The notes beneath the pieces are model-generated. The model ran no database searches, had not been told where the DNA came from, and saw nothing but the letters and a program-made list of their open reading frames with translations. Shown here piece after piece: positions 46,122-54,032 of a stretch of DNA of 64,000 nt. The stretch is taken from the NCBI GenBank assembly GCA_044235645.1, contig JBIIHQ010000009.1:1-64000 (forward strand). The letters run 5' to 3'. This DNA is from OMIW01 sp044235645. Its GTDB lineage: Bacteria > Bdellovibrionota_C > UBA2361 > OMIW01. The translations under genes were made by a program, and so were the position numbers. Position 1 is the first letter of the stretch, and each line of letters starts with the position of its first letter.

Positions 46122-46820
46122 CTAGACTGTCCTCAGCGGAGCGACATCGAGACGAATCCCGGGTCCCATCGTTAAACTAATCGCCGCATTCTTGAGGTAG
46201 ATCCCTTTGGAGGTTGAGGGCTTTGCTTTGTTTATCGCCCCCATTACTGCATTGAGGTTATCAAGCAGCTGCTCCGGCTTAAACGACCCCTTACCTAAAG
46301 GAACGTGAACTATACCCGTCTTATCAACTTTGTAGTCGGCTCGGCCGGCTTTCACCGCGCGAACGGTATCGGCAACATCGAATGTGACTGTTCCTATCTT
46401 AGGGGATGGCATGAGCCCTCGAGGTCCCAAGATTTTTCCTATTTTTCCAACCTGGACCATCATGTCTGGAGTGGCTACTACCGAGTCAAAGTCCTGAAAA
46501 CCTTCTTGGACCCTCTGTACTAGGTCTTCGGCCCCCACAACATCAGCACCTGCAGCCTGCGCCTCAACTGCTTTCTCGCCACGGGCAAATACCGCGACCC
46601 GAACAGACTTCCCAAGCCCATGCGGCAACGCAACACTGCCTCTCACATTCTGGTCGGCTTTTCGCGGGTCGACTCCAAGGCCCACAGCGAGCTCAACGGT
46701 TTCGTCAAACTTCGCCGACGCTGTCTTGCTTAAAAGCTGGCACCCTTCTTCAACCGAATAAAGCTTCGCTTTGTCGACAAGGGCTGACACCCTTCTGTAT
46801 CGCTTTCCCTTTTGAGCCAT
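46122..46820 (-). CDS. rplA: 50S ribosomal protein L1
   Basis: L1 forms the mobile L1 stalk at the E site. Start MAQKGKRYRRVSALVDKAK (ATG 46820, GGGGGAAG ribosome site). The core has ELAVGLGVDPRKADQNVRG, VGKIGKILGPRGLMPSPKIGTVT and KGIYLKNAAISLTMGPGIRLD. 232 residues. The open frame to 47048 overlaps rplK and is not used. Confidence 0.97.
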   Translation of the reverse strand: MAQKGKRYRRVSALVDKAKLYSVEEGCQLLSKTASAKFDETVELAVGLGVDPRKADQNVRGSVALPHGLGKSVRVAVFARGEKAVEAQAAGADVVGAEDLVQRVQEGFQDFDSVVATPDMMVQVGKIGKILGPRGLMPSPKIGTVTFDVADTVRAVKAGRADYKVDKTGIVHVPLGKGSFKPEQLLDNLNAVMGAINKAKPSTSKGIYLKNAAISLTMGPGIRLDVAPLRTV

Positions 46821-46944
46821 CACTTCCCCCTTTTGTCTCGACACCTCTTCAGTGTCTGCTTTACCGATAAATGTGGTTTTAAACAGACCGTCTCTGACCT
46901 CGTGGTCATTGGCCGCCCTCACCATCCCCTGAGGCCTATGTCCC

Positions 46945-47370
46945 CTAATCGATGATATCAACCCCCATGCTCCGAGCGGTCCCTTGCACAATCCGAAAGG
47001 CCGCATCTTCGTCATTTGCGTTGAGATCAACAAGTTTGGCTCGAGCAATGTCGTATGCTTGACTTCGCCTCAACCGCCCAACTTTTGTTTTATTTGGAAC
47101 TGCCGAACCCGACTCAATCCCCACTGCCTTCTTGATCAGATATGAGACAGGAGGCGTCTTAATCTCGAACGTGAATGATCTATCTTTGTAAACGGTAAGT
47201 AAGACAGGAGTCACCTCCCCCAGCTTACTTTGAGTCCTCGCATTGAACTCCTTGCAGAATTGCATGATGTTTACCCCATGCTGCCCAAGAACCGGTCCCA
47301 CCGGGGGCGCTGGGTTAGCTTGTCCTGCCTTGAGCTGCAACTTCACTATCGCTGTTACCTCTTTTGCCAC
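46945..47370 (-). CDS. rplK: 50S ribosomal protein L11
   Basis: L11 binds the GTPase-associated region of 23S rRNA. Signatures VKLQLKAGQANPAPPVGPVLGQHGVNIMQFCKEFN and KTPPVSYLIKKAVG are diagnostic. 141 residues. It starts 1 nt after the nusG stop. Confidence 0.98.
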   Translation of the reverse strand: MAKEVTAIVKLQLKAGQANPAPPVGPVLGQHGVNIMQFCKEFNARTQSKLGEVTPVLLTVYKDRSFTFEIKTPPVSYLIKKAVGIESGSAVPNKTKVGRLRRSQAYDIARAKLVDLNANDEDAAFRIVQGTARSMGVDIID

Positions 47371-47371
47371 G

Positions 47372-47935
47372 TTAGCACTTCTCCACTTGCATAAAATCCA
47401 GCTCCACGGGAGTTGCCCTCCCGAAGATACTAATTAATACCTTTACTTTACCCTTTTCAGGCCTCACCTCTTCCACGGTACCGCTAAAGTCGGCAAATGG
47501 CCCATCCACTACCTTAACTGTCTCTCCCTGCTCGAATGAGAACCTCGCTCGGGGAGAAGAGGCTCCCTCCTCTACCTGCGATATAATTCGCAGAACTTCC
47601 TCATCTGAGAGGGGAGAGGGGTCTGTTGCATCCCCGATGAAGCCAGTTATCTTTGGAGTCTCCTTCACCAAATGCCAGGTGTCTTGGTTCAAGACCATCT
47701 GAACGAGCATATATCCGGGGAAAAATTTTCTACTGCTTGTCTTCTTCTGACCTTTGACGAGCTCAACTACCTTTTCTTGCGGAACATGTATATCACCGAA
47801 CCAGCCGTCCATCTTTGCTAAGCGAATACGCTCCTCGAGAGCCTGTTTTGCCTTAAGCTCGAATCCCGAGTAGGCATGTACAACATACCAGGCGAGCCTT
47901 GGCTCATGCTGCTGTTCGGCCTGTTCTTCCCCCAT
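47372..47935 (-). CDS. nusG: transcription termination/antitermination factor NusG
   Basis: NusG binds RNA polymerase and couples it to Rho or S10. The NGN domain (AWYVVHAYSGFELKAKQAL, KFFPGYMLVQMVLN, VKETPKITGFIG) and KOW domain (GETVKVVDGPFADFSGTVEEV) are intact. The ATG at 47935 has a good GGGGG ribosome site and gives 187 residues. The frame is open 13 codons further. Confidence 0.98.
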   Translation of the reverse strand: MGEEQAEQQHEPRLAWYVVHAYSGFELKAKQALEERIRLAKMDGWFGDIHVPQEKVVELVKGQKKTSSRKFFPGYMLVQMVLNQDTWHLVKETPKITGFIGDATDPSPLSDEEVLRIISQVEEGASSPRARFSFEQGETVKVVDGPFADFSGTVEEVRPEKGKVKVLISIFGRATPVELDFMQVEKC

Positions 47936-48035
47936 GTTGCCCCCTTTGTGCTTCTGAACCTTGGCACAAGCCACTACGCGTCAGATCAAAAAAATACCCC
48001 TATCGACTCACCCCGCTGAGGCATCACAATCCCAA

Positions 48036-48254
48036 CTAAACAATCCAGGACATGACCACATTAAACAAGCCATCCATGACCGCGAGAACTGCCGAAAACA
48101 TGGCTATCAGACCCAAAACTACTAGAGTCTGGAGACGAGTTTCCTGCCTTGAGGGGGGCTGAACTTTCTTTAACTCTTCGAGACTGTCTCCAAAATACGA
48201 CGCGGCCCGACGATACGGATTTTGAGATACCACTTCTTGAGCTGCTTTCGCCAT
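48036..48254 (-). CDS. secE: protein translocase subunit SecE
   Basis: SecE clamps the SecY channel. The 72-residue protein has the amphipathic segment (SLEELKKVQPPSRQETRLQT) followed by a single transmembrane helix (LVVLGLIAMFSAVLAVMDGLFNVVM). This is the short, one-TM form found in most bacteria. The start is the ATG at 48254. It precedes nusG as usual. Confidence 0.95.
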   Translation of the reverse strand: MAKAAQEVVSQNPYRRAASYFGDSLEELKKVQPPSRQETRLQTLVVLGLIAMFSAVLAVMDGLFNVVMSWIV

Positions 48255-48728
48255 ATCAGTCTCTCGAATCTTCGCCACATCATTGAAGACGAACCTTGCG
48301 GGCCGTAAATAGGCTGCCCCGAAGCAATAAATTGCCCTGCTAAAGCTTATCTTTGAGTTCAAATCGCCTGTGGAGCCGACCAGTAGGAGTACGGCGACCT
48401 TCAACTTTCAGACGACACTTGTCCCGAGGAAATACGAGAGCCCATCTCGTCGGAACCTGCTGTGACCAGCCCTGCTATCTTCGTAGCATGCCCCCCGCCA
48501 AAGGGACTTAGCCACCCTCGCCAGACCACAGCTCTTTAACTGCGTTCAAACCGGGGGAGAGTCTAGCAGAGCCCTTCAGCATCGGCAACCCTTTTACCGC
48601 GCTTTTTATCTGACTCTTCTGCTTTATCGTTTTGTCGGACTACCTTTTCGGTACCCCTGCGACTGAGTTGGTTCCGGGTCGCCGTAGATTTTGGCGCACC
48701 CGTCCGATGCGCGATTGGGGTAAAGACT
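48255..48728. other. intergenic region between tRNA-Tyr and secE
   Basis: About 470 nt with no convincing gene on either strand. The usual neighbour rpmG (L33) is not found here. I see no clear promoter. Confidence 0.45.
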
Positions 48729-48811
48729 TGGTGAGAGAGGGATTCGAACCCCCGTAGGCGCAAGCCAGCAGATTTACAGTCTGCCCCCATTAGCCACTCG
48801 GGCATCTCACC
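48729..48811 (-). tRNA. tRNA-Tyr (GTA)
   Basis: Class II tRNA on the minus strand with acceptor GGTGAGA/TCTCACC, anticodon stem GCAGA/TCTGC, loop CTGTAAA giving GTA, a variable arm and a standard TTCGAAT T-loop. CCA not encoded. Confidence 0.95.
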
Positions 48812-48921
48812 GTATTTATTATCCTCTTTCGACCCCTCTTTGCCCATCCGAGCCTCGCATGTCTGATTTTTCAGATCGCTTCCTGGCCACAAATTAAGGA
48901 CGTAAGACGCCGATGGTTAAA

Positions 48922-48995
48922 AGCGGGAGACGAGACTCGAACTCGCGACTTTCAGCTTGGAAGGCTGACGCTCTAGCCAACTGAGCTACTCCCGC
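48922..48995 (-). tRNA. tRNA-Gly (TCC)
   Basis: Cloverleaf on the minus strand: acceptor GCGGGAG/CTCCCGC, anticodon stem TCAGC/GCTGA, loop CTTCCAA giving TCC, discriminator U73 as expected for tRNA-Gly. CCA not encoded. Confidence 0.95.
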
Positions 48996-49278
48996 AAAGG
49001 CCTCCATTGCGCCCCTTATGTTGCACAACTTTATCCAGGATGTAAACGGTGATCGGACCTTTAACGGCAACTTATAGAAATTAGCTTGATGACTTTAGCT
49101 TGATGACTTGCAAGTCGTCCTCCCCGCTTAACTATCGTCCAGGTTCCGCGATACCCCACACCGGAGTACTTTTGTTAAAACGCGCTTCATCCATCCACCA
49201 AACTTATTGAGTTGAGGTGGGGATCCAATCAGCACGCAGTCGAGGTCGCTCCAGAGGCCGTTGAGGCGTCATCGTCGT

Positions 49279-50961
49279 TCATACCCAGTACTTTTGAAAA
49301 TCTGGGCCCTGCGATTCGGGACTTTCCCAGGGAATTTGTATTCTTATCCTTGTGGGCATCGGAAAATCAACGCCCAAAAGTATTGCCTCGCCAGTTCGAA
49401 GACACGGAACTCCTGATGCCACGATCCCATGAAGTCCTCCCGCAGCTCGCTCGACAATCGATAAATCGTGGTGATTGACTAGTCGATGAATAATCATGGT
49501 TCCCATCTGACTCAGGATGTCCTCCGGAATATCGCGGGGCCTTTGGGTAACTAGGCACATGGTTAATCCGTATTTTCTTCCCTCCTTCGCCAATAGCGCG
49601 AAAGAATCCAATCGGTTATCTTTACTATCTGAAATCACTGTATTGTTTAGAAATTGATGTGCCTCATCGATGATGGCGAGGAGAGGCTTTTTTCTGAATA
49701 CGTCGAGCCGAGCAGCTTCCATTAAATAGCGCCCGATTGCATTTGCGACGATCTCACGCGCGTGGTGAGCGAAGGAGAGATACTGGAGATTGATTCTTAA
49801 CACTGATTCATCTTCAGCTTGCAGGAAATTTAATATCTCGTCGAACAATGCCGGCTCATCTCTCGGGGAGAAGATCGGATTGAGGCTTGGAAGGCGAATG
49901 ACGTCCTGAATTCTGTTTATTAAGGGCACACAGTGGGAATAATCGAGCGCATTCTGCCCACCCCAATACATCGGTTCACTGGGACTTTGCTGAGCATCAA
50001 CGCATTCATTCTGGATCTGGGCACACAGAACTCTGATGTCAAACAAAGCGCGAGGATCCTCAAGCTCTGGGGCAAAATCACTCCGTGCCGCTAGAAAATC
50101 TTTCTTCGAACGATGCGCTTTTAAAATCATCCCATTTGGCGCCAGGCCCGGTTCAAGCCGAGCAAGTCGCAAACTCTCTATCGCAGCCCGAAGCTTGGCC
50201 GCCTGACTTTGTCCCTCGGGTTGAAAGATAGCGAAGAGATCACTTTCATTGAGATCCGAGTATGGAATCGATACGGGAAGTGCATAAGGAGGGGCATAGG
50301 GATCATCTCCGATGAACACATGACGGACCCCTTGCCTCAATGGACGAAATTCACCCGTTGCATCAAATAAAATAACCTTTGAACGAAACTTAGCACATTC
50401 AGAGACGATTCGTCCCAAAGTCCAGCTCTTTCCCGACCCCGAAGCTCCGACAACCGCCAAATGGCGTCCGAAGAGATGCTCGGGGGTGAATGACAAGCTG
50501 ACCGATTCATCGTGAGGGAGGGTTGCCAAATTAATTGCAACGTGAGTCGACAAAATTTCCTTCGACTGACTGACCAACTTAACAAGATTCGCATCCGCCT
50601 CCAAAACAGGGCTCCCGACCAGCGGCGGCCGAGTCACACCCGAGTCGACCCTACCAGAGCCTTTTTGGATGGTTGCAACCAATTCACCCCTTGCGGTCGA
50701 TCCCTCGACAGCAGACTGCACCGATGAAATGGTTCCCACTATTATGGTCCCCGGGTCGCTTTCAATTGCGAAAAATGCCCCCGCGAAGAGACCCGATTGC
50801 TTGATTGCATCGGGTTCAGCGCTGATGACAATCGAATTCATTCTGACGTCGCTGACGACTCCAATTCGGGTAGTGATTGAGGGAGGTTTTGGCGGTTCGA
50901 GCGGGCTCGTTAACCTCTTATCCCCCCCCCCCTCTCTCCTGAATCGGTTTTTTTTTGGCAT
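49279..50961 (-). CDS. HerA-like hexameric ATPase/translocase, no NurA partner nearby
   Basis: The 560-residue product has an N-terminal HAS-barrel-like region (about 30-110) and a FtsK/HerA-type RecA core. The core shows Walker A GASGSGKSW (172-180), Walker B LLAIIDEAHQ (427-436) and a VTQRPRDIPEDILSQ sensor region (471-485). HerA pumps DNA with the NurA nuclease in end resection. Bacterial homologues also pair with Sir2 or DUF4297 proteins in phage defence. No such partner is adjacent: neighbours are tRNA genes. The ATG at 50961 has GGGGATAGAG upstream. An ATG at 51024 is possible. Codons 2-5 contain A9 and codons 10-14 contain G11. Confidence 0.88.
   Translation of the reverse strand: MPKKNRFRREGGGDKRLTSPLEPPKPPSITTRIGVVSDVRMNSIVISAEPDAIKQSGLFAGAFFAIESDPGTIIVGTISSVQSAVEGSTARGELVATIQKGSGRVDSGVTRPPLVGSPVLEADANLVKLVSQSKEILSTHVAINLATLPHDESVSLSFTPEHLFGRHLAVVGASGSGKSWTLGRIVSECAKFRSKVILFDATGEFRPLRQGVRHVFIGDDPYAPPYALPVSIPYSDLNESDLFAIFQPEGQSQAAKLRAAIESLRLARLEPGLAPNGMILKAHRSKKDFLAARSDFAPELEDPRALFDIRVLCAQIQNECVDAQQSPSEPMYWGGQNALDYSHCVPLINRIQDVIRLPSLNPIFSPRDEPALFDEILNFLQAEDESVLRINLQYLSFAHHAREIVANAIGRYLMEAARLDVFRKKPLLAIIDEAHQFLNNTVISDSKDNRLDSFALLAKEGRKYGLTMCLVTQRPRDIPEDILSQMGTMIIHRLVNHHDLSIVERAAGGLHGIVASGVPCLRTGEAILLGVDFPMPTRIRIQIPWESPESQGPDFQKYWV
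50922..50956 (-). repeat. two homopolymer tracts in the herA 5' coding region (G11 and A9)
   Basis: On the coding strand A9 (50948-50956) starts in codon 2, and G11 (50922-50932) encodes a Gly-Gly-Gly run at residues 11-13. Runs this long slip readily and would shift the frame within the first 15 codons. Confidence 0.9.
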
Positions 50962-51403
50962 CTCTATCCCCGACCTGAAATTCAAGGTAACCAAAAACCT
51001 CAATAAAACCCGACTAGTCTCCACCGATCTCAGTTTCAGCTTGGTTTGGCGCGAATATGCGTGAGACCCTCACCCCGGCTTTAACCACGAGGTAGAGTGC
51101 GGGCACACATGCTGAATCGTTCACGTATGACAAACGATTGCCACCACTCACTACGGAGAGACAGGCCTCGCGGCGTTCATGAATATCGGCACCCGCAGGG
51201 ACTCATCCGCCGTTTTTCTCATTTTTTTTTCAGGCGATTGAGGTCCTAGCCTCTGTTTCTAGAATCAGGTTTTGGTAAATAGAATTTCTGCGCGGAACTC
51301 GATAAGGTCAGCGCTTGGCTGAAGCCTGGCCATCACTGCGTGCAAGGAATTGGGGGGGATTAAAGGAGTAGGGTGGGTGAGGGACCTCGAAGAGCGAGAG
51401 GAA
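50962..51403. other. intergenic region between tRNA-Trp and herA
   Basis: About 440 nt without a recognisable gene or RNA. It separates herA from the tRNA-Trp/Thr pair on the same strand and may hold the herA promoter. I could not pick out a reliable one. Confidence 0.45.
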
Positions 51404-51477
51404 CACGCCCGGAGGGAATCGAACCCCCAACCTACGGATTTGGAATCCGTTGCTCTACCTAGTTGAGCTACAGGCGT
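51404..51477 (-). tRNA. tRNA-Trp (CCA)
   Basis: Minus-strand cloverleaf with acceptor ACGCCTG/CGGGCGT (one G-U pair), anticodon stem ACGGA/TCCGT, loop TTCCAAA giving CCA and discriminator G73, the tRNA-Trp identity base. The 3' CCA is not encoded. Confidence 0.93.
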
Positions 51478-51521
51478 ACAGGGCCCTTATGTAACCAAGC
51501 CGCTCGTACGATAGGACGACA

Positions 51522-51594
<73 letters not shown>

Positions 51595-51797
51595 GTTGGC
51601 GTGAGTATTGCGGATTTCGACCAAGAAGTAAATGGTGCGGCATGTACAACTAACTGAGAGATCACATTCAGAGTTGCGAAAGGATTTTCGTCGAAAAATT
51701 AATCATCACGACTCATGGAAGCGCCTTGAGGGAGTTTTGGGAGGACGGTTCAGACTCTTTACAAGAAAAGAATAACCCTTTACCCTCAATAGCACGT

Positions 51798-51873
51798 GCT
51801 GGCATAGCTCAATTGGTAGAGCAGCTGATTTGTAATCAGCAGGTTACGGGTTCAATTCCTGTTGCCAGCTCCA
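51798..51873 (+). tRNA. tRNA-Thr (TGT) with encoded CCA
   Basis: Plus-strand cloverleaf: acceptor GCTGGCA/TGCCAGC, anticodon stem GCTGA/TCAGC, loop TTTGTAA giving TGT, then discriminator T and CCA. It is the only one of the six tRNA genes here with a genomic CCA and the only one on the plus strand. Confidence 0.95.
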
Positions 51874-51939
51874 GAGGGTTTCAGTGGGTTTTTACCTCTC
51901 CGCACGTGAACGGGGACCTGCATCATCAGGGGAGCCGAC

Positions 51940-51973
51940 GGGCTCTATTCGAAAGGGGCTCTACTCGAAAGGA
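51940..51973. repeat. tandem 17-bp repeat, two copies
   Basis: GGGCTCTATTCGAAAGG (51940-51956) is followed immediately by GGGCTCTACTCGAAAGG, differing at one base. It lies about 70 nt after the tRNA-Thr(TGT) gene. Confidence 0.85.
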
Positions 51974-52539
51974 TCGTTGACTGGAGTGCTGAATCGCAGA
52001 TCGAAAGGTACCAAGGTCGAGAGGATAGCCAACCTGCCCTCTCGGTTCAGACCCGCGAACCTCTTATTAAAATTCTACCCGTAAAAAAAAGGCGCCTTCC
52101 GGACCGCAGCTCGAAGCGTGTTCCTCAACCTCTCCTCTTATTATCGAGAATCCTCCTCCCCACCAGCCTCATGCCACTGCCCGTCTCAACGCCGGCATCC
52201 CCTCCTTTCTCACCTTCATTCCTCCTAGATCCCTTCCCCCTCGCAACAGCTACCTCCGTACTCCGGGAAAGCTCGTTAGAAAGAACGCGACCTTCAGGTG
52301 AACTTGGCACCCGCCATCTGCCGAACTAGTGACAGAGTGGGCACCGACGATAAATAAGGAGATCTCCGAATCACGGGAGAACTGAGCGATGGAAGGGAAA
52401 GGAGGAGAGTTGTTGACCACACCAGGGACAGAACCCTTGTGCTACAGCTCCCCTTCTCAGCGCCCGCCAGATGCGACGCCCCGCTTCTACAAGAGAGCGG
52501 ACACGTCCTCGCTGACTAGAGTAATTCCTAAGAATTCCA

Positions 52540-52556
52540 CTGGATCACCTCCTTTA
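52540..52556 (+). other. fragment identical to the 3' terminus of 16S rRNA
   Basis: CTGGATCACCTCCTTTA matches the universal 16S tail that contains the anti-Shine-Dalgarno CCTCC. The bases upstream do not resemble helix 45, so this is a fragment, not an rRNA gene. It could be a recombination scar or a chance-retained anti-SD element. Confidence 0.55.
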
Positions 52557-52929
52557 GAAGAAGGTCCCGCCTCTAGCACAGGGGGGCTACCTTAGCTGTG
52601 TTTACTGTGTCAACCACGGAGCTGGAACATCAGAGGCAATCGGTGAGAAAACTGTCCGACTCGCTGCGCCTCCTGTCCACCGCCGTGGGGCTTTCTCTAT
52701 TAGTATGATGACACACCGGGAGAAATGTTTCCAGAACAAAAAAATAAGGTTCCCCTTTACATTCGGAGCGAATTCTCCTCCCTGAGCAATCTCTCGCACG
52801 GGTTGCACCTCTCGAATGGACGCCGAGGGTGGTCGATACCTCACTACACAATGATCACAAAAATCAGCATCTCCTCTTTCGTTAGGAGTAAATTGAAAAC
52901 GACCCCTCCAACGGGAACCCATACGACGT

Positions 52930-53316
52930 CTAGTTCATCGTGAACCCGCTGGTGACCGTTCCTCGCATCATTTTCGCGTCCCGAACCAATGCCTCAGCAG
53001 CTCGCTCAATATAACGACATCGGACTTCACCGAGCCCCTCTGCCCCGCAATCTTCGACGACCAGCGATAAAGCCTTTACGAGTGCCTGCGCCAGCACTAT
53101 CAGCGAATCAAGCTGGATATCCTCACCAAAAATTGAGAGAAGATAGGCTGAAACTCGCTCCACCCGAGATTCAAACGGCTCCCATTTAAGCACCCCCTGC
53201 AATTCTCGCTCGGCCGGGGAGCGCTGCATCTCGCGGGCAATCTGGTTATCGATGGCCTGAAGGGCCTGCCTCAGCCCAACTTCGAGGGGCTCACTCTCGA
53301 TTCTCTGCTTGGTCAT
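52930..53316 (-). CDS. small helical protein of unknown function
   Basis: A 128-residue product from the ATG at 53316, or 147 from a TTG at 53373 with GGGGAGAGGG upstream. It is rich in Glu, Leu and Arg and predicted helical throughout (ALQAIDNQIAREMQ, SLIVLAQALVKALSLVVEDCG). I recognise no domain, and see no signal peptide or transmembrane segment. Codon composition looks coding. It faces away from the Cys-rich protein gene. Confidence 0.6.
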   Translation of the reverse strand: MTKQRIESEPLEVGLRQALQAIDNQIAREMQRSPAERELQGVLKWEPFESRVERVSAYLLSIFGEDIQLDSLIVLAQALVKALSLVVEDCGAEGLGEVRCRYIERAAEALVRDAKMMRGTVTSGFTMN

Positions 53317-53547
53317 AATCGGCAACCCTTCGTCAAAAAACTTCCGTAAAACTCCCTTCTTGGTTCGAAACAACCCTCTCCCCTGTAGGATACTCCCGTT
53401 AAGGCTTCAATGAAAGGAGATAGCGGTAGCAGGTCGTTATGTATTTGTAATTCCCGAGAATCATTGATTCAGGCATGATGGGTGGAAAGACACTCTCTCC
53501 GTCTTTACCATCTCATCGTGAGCTCATATCAAAAAAAAGGGGGGTGG

Positions 53548-53976
53548 ATGATTCGCGATTCAAAACTAATCTCACTTCGGCTTACCCCTTATTTCACCTT
53601 CATCGGTTTAAGCTCCTTCGTTTTTACGGCCTCGGAAGGCATGACGATGCCCCCTCTTGATACCGCAAGGGAAAGGACAACGGGGATCGAATCTTCAGCG
53701 AGCAATTTTTCAGAGACAGAGACGCGCGCGGGTTGCTTGCGACGAGGTGGCCTCTGGATGAACGATCATCCCTCTGGTTTACTAAGACACTCCGGATGTA
53801 ATGAGCCGACTAAGGATGGGGGGAAGCCATGTGCTGATTCATCGGGATGTGAAAGCGCTTGTGTTGACGATGAACGGATCCCCTTGGGGGGTAAATGTTA
53901 CGGATATCGATCCTTTTTTGGTTGCGGTAAACGCGTGAAGAGGGGTGACTCTGTCGCTATCCTTTGTATCGATTAG
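53548..53976 (+). CDS. secreted cysteine-rich protein of unknown function
   Basis: From the ATG at 53548, with a GGGGGGTGG purine run just upstream, the 142-residue product has a signal-peptide-like N-terminus (hydrophobic YFTFIGLSSFVFTASEG). The C-terminal domain carries about nine cysteines: RAGCLRRGG, SGCNEPTKDGGKPCADSSGCESACV, GGKCYGYRSFFGCG and ILCID. The KPCADSSGCESACV spacing resembles small secreted Cys domains annotated as hypothetical in many proteobacteria, which I recall only loosely. Disulfides suggest an extracytoplasmic site. Function unknown. Confidence 0.65.
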   Translation: MIRDSKLISLRLTPYFTFIGLSSFVFTASEGMTMPPLDTARERTTGIESSASNFSETETRAGCLRRGGLWMNDHPSGLLRHSGCNEPTKDGGKPCADSSGCESACVDDERIPLGGKCYGYRSFFGCGKRVKRGDSVAILCID

Positions 53977-54032
53977 AAATCTCTTCGCAGAGGAAAATTC
54001 GAACGTCAGAGAATTGGGAAAACGGGACTGAA

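Larger units (their letters stand above)
51874..52929. other. 1.06-kb region without a convincing gene
   Basis: Several short frames exist on both strands, such as 52602-52922 minus and 52389-52595 plus. None has a domain, signal peptide or good start. The stretch holds a 17-bp tandem repeat (51940-51973) and a 17-nt copy of the 16S rRNA 3' end (52540-52556). Otherwise I see nothing. Confidence 0.6.

Noticed and set aside
48255..48728. rpmG (L33), often found before secE
   Set aside because: I examined both strands and found no frame with the L33 cysteines or core motif.
52386..52556. Partial 16S rRNA gene
   Set aside because: Only the last 17 nt match. Helix 44/45 sequences are not present upstream, so no rRNA gene is called.
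52602..52922. 106-residue frame on the minus strand
   Set aside because: It has no signal, domain or convincing start, and other frames in the region are equally long. It looks like chance.
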